From: Ornithodoros turicata
Taxonomy: Eukaryota; Arthropoda; Arachnida; Ixodida; Argasidae
Assembly (NCBI RefSeq): GCF_037126465.1
Contig: NC_088201.1
Span: 66,238,879 to 66,302,878 of the forward strand
Direction of reading: 5' to 3'
Length of the DNA stretch: 64,000 bases
This document shows, piece after piece, positions 11,336-20,400 of the stretch. How positions within the stretch are numbered: the stretch's first letter is position 1; the number at the start of each line of letters is the position of its first letter. The notes under the pieces are model-generated. The model saw only the letters and a program-made list of their open reading frames with translations, was not told where the DNA came from and searched no databases. Position numbers and translations under genes: made by a program.

Positions 11336-11409
11336 TTAATTTCTTAGGCAAATTGAGGCATTGTATGTATTTGTCCCTTCTATGTTGTTCCAGCCTCAGA
11401 ACATCAGTT

Positions 11410-11538
11410 CTTTCATGTTCAACAGTTGCCGCCTGCGTCAATCCCGTCGTATGAATGTGTGTATGAGTGAGCAAAATGTAAGAGTGAAAGGAGGATGAGT
11501 GCGAGAGAGTGGCTGGTTTGTCCTTTCAGATGACGCAC
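11410..11538 (-). repeat. 129-bp inverted repeat, right arm
   Basis: Reverse complement of 11090-11218 with only a few differences, including one in ACTCATCC/GATGAGTGCG. It runs directly into a short spacer and the second SINE copy at 11551. Confidence 0.85.
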
Positions 11539-11550
11539 CCTGGAAGTCGC

Positions 11551-11664
11551 TGAGAAGGCGTGTTAGCTTAGCTCAATTGGTAGAGCCCTGGACCGGCAAT
11601 CCAGAAGATGTGCGTTCGAGTCCTACAGCTGGCTAACCTTTTCAGTGACTTTCATCTTTCATCG
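11551..11664 (+). repeat. tRNA-derived SINE, copy 2
   Basis: Same unit as 11222-11335, including the flanking TGAGAAGGCG and the tail ending TTTCATCG exactly where the LINE resumes. In this copy the acceptor strands GTTAGCT and AGCTGGC pair fully if G-U pairs are allowed, completing a cloverleaf with loop GGC at the anticodon position. The unusual anticodon, the C at position 33 and the repeated context argue for a SINE, not a working tRNA gene. Confidence 0.75.
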
Positions 11665-12450
11665 TGTTCCTGGACTTTGCTAAAGCCTTTGATTCTGTAC
11701 CGCACGCTAGATTAGTGGTAAAAACTCTCACAACTAGGCCTTGATGCACATGTTCTCTCCTGGATTCATATGTTCTTAACTGACCGCCTCCAGTCCACTT
11801 TCGTGAATAACCATTCCTCGTCCTTTTGTCACGTTTCATCTGGTGTCCCCCAGGGTACGACCTTATGTTCCCTACCCTTCTCTGTCTACATCAACGACCT
11901 CCCTGATTGTGTCTCATCGAGTATACTTCTATTCGCTGACGATTGTGTCATCTACAGGTCGTCCGCTCATCACAAGATAAACATCTGCAACGTGACCTAC
12001 AGGCTCTGGAAACTTCGTGTGAGAAGTGGCTTCTTTCGTTCAACATATCTAAATGCTGCTACGTCCCTTTTTCTGGCACTACGGCAACCATCAACCATTC
12101 CTACACCCTATGCGGCTCCGCGATTCCTGTTAATAATCAGTACAAATATCTTGGAGTCATTATTTCTTCTGACCTCACATGGAATGCTCACGTTTCCTCT
12201 GTTATCAGCAATGCTTCTCGTACCATTGGTTTCCTTCGCCGTAATTTGAAGCTTGCTTCCCCTGAAGTTCGCCATATCGCATACACTACTTTTGTTCGTC
12301 CGAAACTGGAATATGCCTTTGCAATATGGGATCCCCTGCAACGATACCTTACACACCGTATCGAGTCCATCCAGAACGCTGTGGTCCGGTTCATTGTTTC
12401 TAATCACTCATATTCATCAAGTGTCACAAGCATGAAGTCATCATTATAGG
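11665..12450 (+). pseudogene. LINE reverse transcriptase C-terminal half
   Basis: FLDFAKAFDSVPH opens the fragment. The catalytic box follows as LLFADDCVIYRS (11930-11960) and then NNQYKYLGVIISSDLTW and FVRPKLEYAFAIWDP, all standard for CR1/jockey RT. Frameshifts separate at least three pieces (around 11730, 11770 and 11960), and the frame ends at 12449. The two catalytic Asp residues are still there but the protein is broken. Confidence 0.85.
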
Positions 12451-12855
12451 TATTCCATCTCTGCAACATCGTAGGTTCATTGCGAGACTATGCTTATTCC
12501 ACATGTTCTATAACAATCTTTCTCTTTGTAGACATTCCATAACACCAGCGCGAACAGTTTATCCACGCATTGACCATCCTCACAAAGTACAACGACAACA
12601 GTGCCGTACGTCTCATTTCATGAACTCATTTTTTTCCGCAAACGGCCATTTCGTGGAATAGCCTCCCTCACCACATAGTCGAACTTACTAACCCTCATCA
12701 ATTTCGCACCGCTGTATCTAATAATTTCTCTGTGCCTGTTTAGCCGTGTACTCACGATTAACGTTGTATTGTACCTACCAGCCTCTATGTGCCACCCCCC
12801 ATGTATTGCCCTGTTAGGGCCTTTGGGGTATGTGAATAAATAAATAAATTAATTA
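12451..12855 (+). repeat. LINE 3' end
   Basis: The reading frame has stopped, but weak coding similarity continues to about 12740 (HFMNSFFSANGHFVE- and NPHQFRTAVSNN-like pieces). It is followed by a 3' UTR with CCCTGTTAGGGCCTTTGGGG at about 12808 and a microsatellite tail of AATA/AATT units. Confidence 0.6.
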
Positions 12856-13156
12856 ATTAAGCTGTTACTAGCACCTGCACTAGTGTGTTTTGTGTGTGGC
12901 TCCCGAACACGTGTCGATCGACAGGGGACAGTCCGCCCACTTCTTCTGTATTGTCCTAAAGGGGTTACATTGGTCAGATAGTGTATAGTCGTTTGCCAGT
13001 GGAGTGGCAAGCCCACTTGGTGCGACAACGAAACAGTCCCGACGAATTTGTGAGCCGACTAAAAGGCACGCTAACCCTCTTCAGTGACAACAGCGCATAA
13101 CTTTCGAAGCTAACTTTCATTTTTATTGCTTTTAACGTGGTCACTTGTCTTTACAG

Positions 13157-15415
13157 ATGTCCGGAAGGAAGCGCACGCTCGATGCATGGCTGGAGAAGCC
13201 ATCAAAAATACCATCCTCAGAGAGTGTGGTAGATTCTGATGACAGCGTCGTGCAACCTTGTCTATCGGCTGCTCCAAGTGTAGTGGCATCCGCAGCGAAA
13301 AAGACAGGGGACAGGTGTGTTCCTGATCTCCAGACACAGTTCCGACCTTCAACTACCTTCGTATTCCCCAAAACGAATGACAGAGGATGTGTTTCGTCCT
13401 GGTTCGATACATTCAAGTGCATTATGATGTGAGTCATGATTCAATGTTGTGCTTCCACTGTGTGCGCGCCTCACCGGATTCAAAGGAATGGAAACCTCAT
13501 TCCTGTGCGACGGATTCCGCAATTGGAAAAAAAGGGACGGAAAAGCTGAGAGCACACGAAAGACGCAAGTCCCACGCGAAATCACCGATTTTTTGGTACA
13601 GATGAAGCGAGGAGAGTCTGTGGACATATTGATAAGTCGCCAACTAAGTGACGAGCAGGAACGTGCGAGACTCGCAATGAAGACAGTAATCAGCTCCATT
13701 CGGTACCTAGCACGAAGCGGCCAGGCCCTCAGAGGACTACACGATGACACCGGTAATCTGTACCGCTTATTAGAGGAAAGAAGTGAAGATGTTCCCGCCC
13801 TGACGCACTGGCTCGCCAAAAGAAATAACTACCTGAGTGGCGATATTCAGAATGAAATTTTGGAGATCATGGCTCCCATGGTTCAGCGCTTCGTGGCCGT
13901 GGAAATAAGGAGCAGCCGATTCTTCTCTCTGGTGGCTGATGGAACCACGGACATTTCCGGTAAGGAACAATTTTCGCTCTGCATCCGTTACGTTGTATCC
14001 GTTACGTTACGAATGTACTGCCCACCCGACAGCAAAGCAACCACGCTCTATCTATCAATAAAGGGCATGCTAACTCGGCTCAGCCTCGATCTGAAGTGCC
14101 GGCGCGGACATTGTTTTGACGGAGCAGCCAACATGTCGGGAAGATTGAACGGCGTGCAAAAACAAATATCGGATGAACAGCCGATGTCAATCTGCGTGCA
14201 TCGCAGTAACCATGCTCTTGATCTCGCTCTTCAAGAAACTGCCAGATCTATTGAATTGGTCAGCGATGCGTTGAGTCTAGTCAAGAATGTCACCAAAATA
14301 ATTCTCGAATCGTCCAAGCGAAGAACTGTGTACGAAAACGTCGTCGTTGCACCGTGTCTTAATGACACAGATGTAGCCGGCGCACGACATACTAGTCTCG
14401 TGCCATTATGTCCAACAAGATAGGCAGTTCGTTGCAAGGCAATCACTAGGTTCATTGAAAATTATCAAAGAGTCGTAGACACAGTTGACTGCATCCTTCA
14501 GGAGCCCGACGCTATAAGAGACGATAGGAGGTCAACACTGAAGGGGTACCAATCATTACTGAGGAAGTTTGAGACAGTGCTCGGAATGCATGTGGCTCTA
14601 GCGGTATTCGCTCCCTGTGAGCAACTTGCACGCGCTTTGCAGAAGGAAGGACATACAGCTTCTGGAGCCAAAGCATCAGCAGAAATATTAGTAATGAGCT
14701 TGGAGGGAAAACGCACCGACGACGGCTTCGAATTGCTCTGGGGAGCCACCGAAGAAATCTCCTTCCGTCTGGGTATTGGACCACCAACTGAACCACGGCG
14801 GAAAACCATCCCAAGGCGGTACGGACAAGCCGAAAACCCTGCACCTGAAAGACACCTGGACGCAAAAACTTCATTGCGCAAATCCTATTTTGCGGTGATT
14901 GACGTTATAACGTCAGAAATTCGTCACCGCTTTTGCCAGCAAAATATGGAGATGCTTGTGCTATGATAACTGATTCGGCAGAAGGGAGGCCTCCCTCTCA
15001 CGTAGACCTGTCTACGCAACTCAAACGCTACAGCGGAGATTTCGACTGCCAGAAGCTAGCTGCGCAGCTACTTCTCCTCCCGACGATTATAGGGCAAGAA
15101 ATTTCGTTTACCAGCGTAACGAACATCCTCGGCCACCAGATAGAAACTGTTCGCAGCCTACACGACCAGGTAGTGCGGTTATTTTGCCTCGTGTTAAGTG
15201 TGCCCGCTTCAGTCACGTCGTCTGAGCGGTCGTTCAGCACACTCCGCCGAATCAAAACATACTTGAGATCGAATATGACACAGAGGAGGCTGACACATCT
15301 TCTGTTATTACATATCCACGAACACATTACGAAGGACATAAAGATAGACGATGTGCTTCGTGAATTTGTGGGTCGGAAGGAAGAGAGAAGATGTACGTTC
15401 GGTGCTGTGAAATGA
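13157..15415 (+). pseudogene. hAT transposase (DUF4371/ZMYM-type) of the 7554-16047 element
   Basis: An ATG at 13157, directly after an intron-acceptor-like TTTACAG, opens the protein. A TTF-type zinc-finger region (SWFDTFK, then HYDVSHDSMLCFHCV) is split by a frameshift near 13430, and another shift lies near 13480. FFSLVADGTTDISGKEQFSL holds the first catalytic Asp region (about 13925), HCFDGAANMSGRLNGVQ the second (about 14112), and CVHRSNHALDLALQE the insertion-domain motif. A TAG at 14421-14423 sits where a Trp is expected. A further shift near 14950 precedes the C-terminal dimerisation domain (SSERSFSTLRRIKTYLRS at about 15220). Damage is modest: roughly three frameshifts and one stop. 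Confidence 0.85.
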
Positions 15416-15436
15416 TTGATTTGATTAAAGTTATTA

Positions 15437-15602
15437 GAGAGTTTTAGTACATCGTACGCAAAGGCGATAGCGTACGTAACAGATAGCGTTGGTGGTTCTG
15501 CGCACTGCGCGAAGCTCTCTTTCTGCTATGGGTGTGCGCAGAACCATCAACGCTGTCCTTTACTTACGCAAAAGCGATAGCGTACGATGTACTAAAACTC
15601 TC
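15437..15602. mobile_element. Palindromic MITE with TA target duplication, copy 1
   Basis: A 166-bp near-palindrome. The arm begins GAGAGTTTTAGTACATCGTA and is mirrored at the right end. The two halves share the inner motifs GCGATAGCGTACG and GGTGGTTCTGCGCA. TA flanks both ends (15435-15436 and 15603-15604). A related copy lies near 58670-58838. No coding sequence; it must be moved by a transposase from elsewhere. Confidence 0.85.
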
Positions 15603-15604
15603 TA

Positions 15605-16047
15605 TTGAAGCAATACATGCAACGCAACAGTGGAGTCGAGTGGGTCAATATTGTACGGCGTCACGAACATTTTTAGGAAGCGCATTGAAACAGTGGTATT
15701 CGTCTTAACCGTAGCCGTACACTATAAGATGTACGGGGTGGAAACGGGTGCAGTTGTTGTTAGGTGTCGCGTGCATGCCCTTCGGCGGCGCCTGTCTCTC
15801 CCAAGCCGCGTATAGCTAATCGCCTTTTTTACATAACTTTATCCTACTACGCAATTTATTTGTACAAATATCCCCGCTTAGCATTAATTGTCATTATTCC
15901 ATTATTATTATTCATAGCTCGCTTTATTATCTTCCTTACAAGAAGGCATACCAGATATGTTTAGGAACCCCCTGACCGCACCCCCCCCCTACGCGGGATT
16001 ATTTCTGCCCCCCTCCCCCCATATTTGAAAACGTTCCGACGTCCCGG
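15605..16047. other. Right non-coding end of the hAT element
   Basis: No gene seen. The last 90 bases contain C runs (G runs when read inward) and the 15-bp terminal repeat that ends at 16047. Confidence 0.6.
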
Positions 16048-16092
16048 CATACAGGGACCAACTACTGTCCATTTAACGTTTTCATGTACATA

Positions 16093-16280
16093 AGGGTGTC
16101 CCAGCTAAATGCGAACAAAGTTTAAAAATGTATATATATATATATATATATATAACTTTTTTCGAGATGAAGTCAGTTGCAATATAGCATATGCTGAAGG
16201 GCACTCCTTAAGAGGGCACCGGGAAACTCCTAAGGTAATGTCCTAATTAACTTTCAATAATTAACTGGTTCGCGAACGTC
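16093..16280. mobile_element. Fragment of an AGGGTGTCCCAGCTAAAT-type terminal repeat element
   Basis: After a TA, the string AGGGTGTCCCAGCTAAATGC starts a stretch typical of one end of TA-flanked terminal-repeat elements. It is interrupted by a (TA)n microsatellite at about 16131-16154. I could not find the matching right end, so it is probably truncated. Confidence 0.4.
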
Positions 16281-17073
16281 GTTTCAGCTCGTGGATTGGT
16301 GTTTTTAGTTCGTGCTGCGCGTGCAGCGGGTGCTACGCCATGGAGCAGTCCCGGCGAAAAACAGTGCGCGTTGCGAAGCGGACTGGCGTCGCTGTCCGAA
16401 GGACGTGAAGATAAATGTCAGTGGAACATTCACGAGAACTGTTGTAGGCTACAATTCAGTGAATCGGTATTGGAAAATATAGCAGTGCGCATCATGCCGC
16501 GCATATACGGAACACTACGATCGGACCCGTTCCAAATCCACACGGCCACGATAGGCATGCACGCGCTTCTCCTGCTGTCTCATTGGATGCCGCCAACCTT
16601 TGCCTCCTGAGGATCTCGTTCGTTGCCGCCAAGGACAGCTCTGTGTTCATTGCGTTTTTCTTCTAGACGGTAGCGTTGTGTGAACTAATTTTGTTTGAAT
16701 TGCACCGATTGAAACACGGGCTTTCATTTGAGAGCAAGTTGTTTTTGCATTTTAGTGCCCGTTTAACACGTGTCGCCCTCTGCCTAAGGCAGTGGCGTAG
16801 CCAGACCTTTAACCTCCACGTCGCTGATCCTGGGTACGCCCACACTCTCATCCTTCCGCACACAGCGAGATGAGAGATGAAAATAGAGAATATTTGAACG
16901 TTTAATAATGCGTTTACATAAGGGGTGTCATGAGCGGTGAGGCTGCCTCACGAGATTTGAAGTAGCTCGAAAAAGTCATGTAGTTTCGAAAGTAATCAAG
17001 TATGCTGCTTAGATAGACGCTGGTAACTGGAAAAACTTTTGCGATTGTCACGCTTAAACCTACCCCCCTTATA

Positions 17074-17381
17074 CAGGGTGTCCCAGAAAACGTGTCATTG
17101 AATTATAATAAAAAGACTACACCACCTAGAATCATGCGGTCAACGACATTTGTTCTTACTAGTTTTTTTGCCACCTCATCATGTGCATGTCATGTAACCT
17201 ACGTTTAATTATGTAAATTTTTGCGAAGTGAACTCAGAAATTTGCCAAGTAACTGAGGTCACTTTTTTACCCCACCAACATGAAGAGCGTACCGAATTTA
17301 CTCAAATTCAAGATAATTGACAGTGATGTTCAGGATCTATCCAATCGGGAAATACACTGGGACACTTTCTGGGACACCCTG
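17074..17381. mobile_element. CAGGGTGTCCCAGAAAA foldback element, partial copy
   Basis: TA precedes CAGGGTGTCCCAGAAAACGT at 17074. About 290 bp of this copy is the reverse complement of 17740-18024. Its right end (CTGGGACACCCTG, 17369-17381) abuts TATA and the next copy at 17386. It looks like one arm of the family joined to a short right end. Confidence 0.65.
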
Positions 17382-17385
17382 TATA

Positions 17386-18024
17386 CAGGGTGTCCCAGAA
17401 AACGTGTCATTGAATTTTAATAAAAAAAACTACGCCACCTAGAGCCATGCGGTCGATGCGCACGATGAATTTTTCAGCGCAATCTTTGTCAGTCCGACGA
17501 AAGGAGGTTGGAAACCCAGCCCACCACGGCATCGCAGAAAGAGATAACACAGGCATGGCCTATCACGTCCGACTTTCCCTGGGATAATACTTTCCCTCTC
17601 CCAATTTTAGGAACTGTTACTTTTTCTACTATCACTCTGTGGGCTGGGTTTCAAACCTCCTTTCGTCGGACTGAGAGAGATTGCGCTCTAAAAGTCATCG
17701 CGTGTTATGGTCCGGTGCTCCGAAAAGCATGATATTCGGCTATTTTTTCCGATGGGATAGCTCGTGAATATCACTGTCAATTATCGTGAATTTGAGTGAA
17801 TTTGGCACGCTCTTCAGATTAGCGGGGTAAAAAAGTGACCTTTACTTGGCAAATTTCCGAGTTCAGTTCGCAAATATTTACATAATTAAATTTGGGGTGC
17901 ATGACACATTAACTTTAGAAGGTTTGGCGAAAACCTAATAAGAACAAATGCCGTTGACCGCATGATTCTAGGTGGCGTAGTTTTTTTTATTATAATTTAA
18001 TGACACGTTTTCTGGGACACCCTG
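17386..18024. mobile_element. CAGGGTGTCCCAGAAAA foldback element, full copy
   Basis: The ends are CAGGGTGTCCCAGAAAACGT and its reverse complement, with TA on both sides (17384-17385, 18025-18026). Inner inverted arms (17478-17525 and 17639-17687) share GTCCGACGAAAGGAGGTT. It is 639 bp with no coding frame. The long arms would let a transcript fold into extensive double-stranded RNA. Confidence 0.75.
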
Positions 18025-18282
18025 TATATGAGAGAAGTGATGTACTGAGGCTGGAACAACATAGAAGGGACAAATACATACTAATAAATAGTGATATAAA
18101 TACTACTAATAAATAATAAACACTATAGAAATACTACTATAAATAGTGACTTTTATCTTTCACCCTGTATATATTTTTTTCTCCTCGGATCTGTACGATT
18201 TGCGGGGGTAGGCCTGTGGCAGGTAGGGGGGCTCGAGCCCCCCCTTGCCCCCTGTGGCTAAGTCACTGGCCTGATGTACTTC

Positions 18283-18490
18283 TTTTTTTTTTTTTGTAAT
18301 TGGGAGTTAACGTCGCGAGACAACTGAGACCTTGAGCGACGCCACAGCCGTCGGTCTGTGGATTGCTTTTGCCCATTTGGGGGTTCTTTAACGTGCGATG
18401 AGAGCTCACCACACGGCACCCCGTATTTAACGTCCCTCTGAGGTACGTGCTAGCCTCGCCTTGGGGCGATTCAGAGGGTCAAGTGCCGCG
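18283..18490 (-). repeat. SINE fragment (GTCGGTCTGTGGATTGC family)
   Basis: A T run (A-tail on the minus strand) is followed by a block shared with 46747-46865, including GTCGGTCTGTGGATTGCTTT and CACGGCACCCCGTATTTAAC. The tRNA-like head present in the other copy is missing here. The minus orientation is inferred from the poly-T and from the head position in the other copy. Confidence 0.65.
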
Positions 18491-18889
18491 GTCATAATAA
18501 TGAGAGGACAATACATGTGTTTCACCCTACTGGTGACACAAATCTCGGTCATTGTCGGATAAGCGAATTGTCATACTAACGAGGTGGATTTAAATGGCAG
18601 CAAAGTGGTTCCAAAGAAAAACGGTCAAATTCTCTCGTAAGAAAGCCGGTCGCCTGAAGAACGCAAGACATTCGGTTGTTTGCAAAAAAAAGTATCAAAC
18701 AAAAATGAGAAAAAGTTATTGTTTGCACCAGCTAGCTTTGATGGCAGCAAATACGGGAAAGAAATATTACTGATGCACTCGTATATCAGAAAAACCCTTG
18801 TGAACCAGGTCTTCTGCACTGCTACAATTCAGTTAAATACCTTCGTATTAGTTTTACAATTTATAAGTACTCTTGCAGAGACTTCCAGA

Positions 18890-20238
18890 TAAGATGTGCT
18901 AAATTTTGTTTTATTGGCACTATATATATTGCATTAACAAAATACATTTATAGTAATCACATGTGCAAGATGCCTCATTTACAGAATACAGCATATTTAC
19001 AAGCATCACCATACACAATATGTGTTCTGACACATTCAACCTTTAAGAAGGCACCCTGACTTTTCCTTGATGTGTTACCAAGACACAAGACTAGATTTTG
19101 TACTCTGGTATATGTGCATACACTCAAGAAAAATGGGGGAGCACGTAGGAACCCTTTTTCACATATGGCAGTGCAAACTGAGATGTGCATATCGTGAACG
19201 TTCTGATGCATGCAAAACTGTTCACTTTCAAACATGGAGAAAGAGAAGCGAGGGACAAAAGCTGAGGGGAGATAACTCGACAAGCTGTGTTGTGGCCTCT
19301 ACAATTCGCAGCTCAATGCTATCCTGAAACGACTGACTGATATAGTGACCGGCATCACTTGTCGTCATTAATGACTTGACCATTTTAGTATAGTTACAGG
19401 TTGAACCAGTAGAAACACTTTCCAGAGGAAGTGCACAGTTACTCTCGATGTTCAACTGCTAGTATTCTGTAGTTGCTAACTTAACGGAAACTTACGTACA
19501 CTGTGATATGTGTATGCAACATAATCTTTTTTCGGTCGTACCTTACTTGAGCAAGGGTAAAATTTTAATACACCAAAGCACTTCAGAACCCACACTGTTA
19601 TCTGCAGCTACAAGCTATTTTTCAAGTAAAGAGCTTCATGAGATCTCTGCACTTAGTGTGCATACAGTTTCAACTTCACAAAGTATATAGAATAAGTTTT
19701 GCACTTGAGATAAATATACCATCTCTACTATATTCACACAGCTTACATAAGCCTTCTATGATGGTATCGGCGGAGCTCACTGTTATGCCTCGTCACCCGA
19801 AACAGACACTAAAAGTCATAAACAGATACAAACTTAGGGTACATAACATATGTGTAGTATTTATAACAGCAAAAATATACAACACAATCACAAAAATACT
19901 TCACAGTGTCAAAGGTATTGTAAAGTGTGCAGAAACATAGGCAAAAAACATCCTTGTACACCAACATCCAATGCGCTTCATTGTGGACTTATCACATAAA
20001 AATGGTAATATTTCGTCGGTAAGAGAAACTAAGGTAAAGTACATTTTTCTCACTCAATCAGCACATATTGCAGAAAAAGATAACAGATACTATGTTGAAT
20101 CCTGCATGTACATGTGCATGTGCATGCCATGTCTGCCATAACAGTGCTTAGTTCTATTGTCACTGTTAGTCATGTTGGGGAGATTGTGGGGAGTCATGGC
20201 CGTCTGCGTCCCGCGCAGCTTGGAAGACTGTGCTGCAA
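18890..20238 (-). other. Probable 3' UTR of DGAT1
   Basis: This AT-rich stretch follows the DGAT1 stop codon on the minus strand and holds no other gene. The first clear AATAAA on the minus strand is at 18910-18915, so the transcript may end near 18890, giving a 3' UTR of about 1.35 kb. The end was not confirmed by any transcript. Confidence 0.4.
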
Positions 20239-20400
20239 CTATGTAGATTCGTTGGAGCCGTAGTTGATGATGTAGTAGTCGTGGTAATACATGAGAATGG
20301 CGAGTGGCTGGCCTATCATTAGAGACATCCAGACTGCCATGTTGCCCAAATTGCGGTAACGGTTCTGTAGGCAGCTATCGATGAAGAATGCAAAAGGCAC
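20239..20400 (-). CDS. DGAT1: DGAT1 exon 14 (terminal)
   Basis: 162 nt encoding [20 protein letters not shown], a last helix with [14 protein letters not shown], the C-terminal HDYYIINY, six more residues and a TAG stop at 20241-20239. Acceptor TTTACAG. Confidence 0.95.
   Translation of the reverse strand: MPFAFFIDSCLQNRYRNLGNMAVWMSLMIGQPLAILMYYHDYYIINYGSNEST

Larger units (their letters stand above)
10519..11664. mobile_element. Composite insertion splitting the LINE ORF2
   Basis: LINE coding sequence ends at about 10518 and resumes at 11665 with VFLDFAKAFDSVPH. The 1.15 kb between holds 158 bases of unknown DNA (10519-10676), a truncated mariner (10677-11087) and two 129-bp inverted arms with a SINE copy between them and another to the right. 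Part of the LINE RT N-terminus is missing, so the event involved a deletion as well as insertion. Confidence 0.7.
8440..12855 (+). mobile_element. CR1/jockey-like LINE, broken by an insertion
   Basis: A non-LTR retrotransposon in plus orientation. Parts in order: a PHD-like zinc finger of ORF1 (8460-8610), the C-terminal part of ORF1 (9146-9382), an endonuclease plus linker (9455-about 10518), then after foreign DNA (about 10519-11664) the fingers and palm of RT (11665-12450) and a 3' end that finishes in AATAAATAAATAAATT at about 12833-12850. ORF1 zinc fingers plus an endonuclease of this type fit the CR1 group. Part of the RT N-terminus is missing at the insertion. The 5' boundary is approximate. 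Confidence 0.8.
7554..16047 (+). mobile_element. hAT element with 8-bp target duplication and nested insertions
   Basis: The left end reads CAGGGACGTCGGAAC at 7554. The right end, read in reverse complement from 16047, is CCGGGACGTCGGAAC: 15 bp with one mismatch. CATACAGG lies directly outside both ends (7546-7553 and 16048-16055), an exact 8-bp target duplication as expected for hAT. Both subterminal regions are rich in G runs pointing inward. The element holds a broken hAT transposase (13157-15415). A LINE and smaller repeats account for about half its length; without them it would be roughly 4 kb. Confidence 0.85.
16790..18268. mobile_element. Non-autonomous hAT-like element
   Basis: The left end CAGTGGCGTAGCCA and the reverse complement of the right end CAGTGACTTAGCCA agree at 12 of 14 bases. 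The 8 bases outside (GCCTAAGG at 16782-16789, GCCTGATG at 18269-18276) agree at 6 of 8, fitting a decayed hAT target duplication. No transposase is encoded. The right subterminal part holds a perfect 18-bp palindrome of G and C runs at 18226-18243. The foldback elements at 17074-18024 lie inside it. Confidence 0.65.

Noticed and set aside
11563..11636. Functional tRNA gene (Ala, GGC)
   Set aside because: It folds, but position 33 is C, anticodon GGC is not the usual eukaryotic Ala type, and the same unit with the same non-tRNA tail occurs at 11222. A SINE fits better.
13387..13605. Independent small gene near the start of the hAT transposase
   Set aside because: It is the frame-shifted continuation of the TTF zinc-finger region (HYDVSHDSMLCFHC), not a separate gene.
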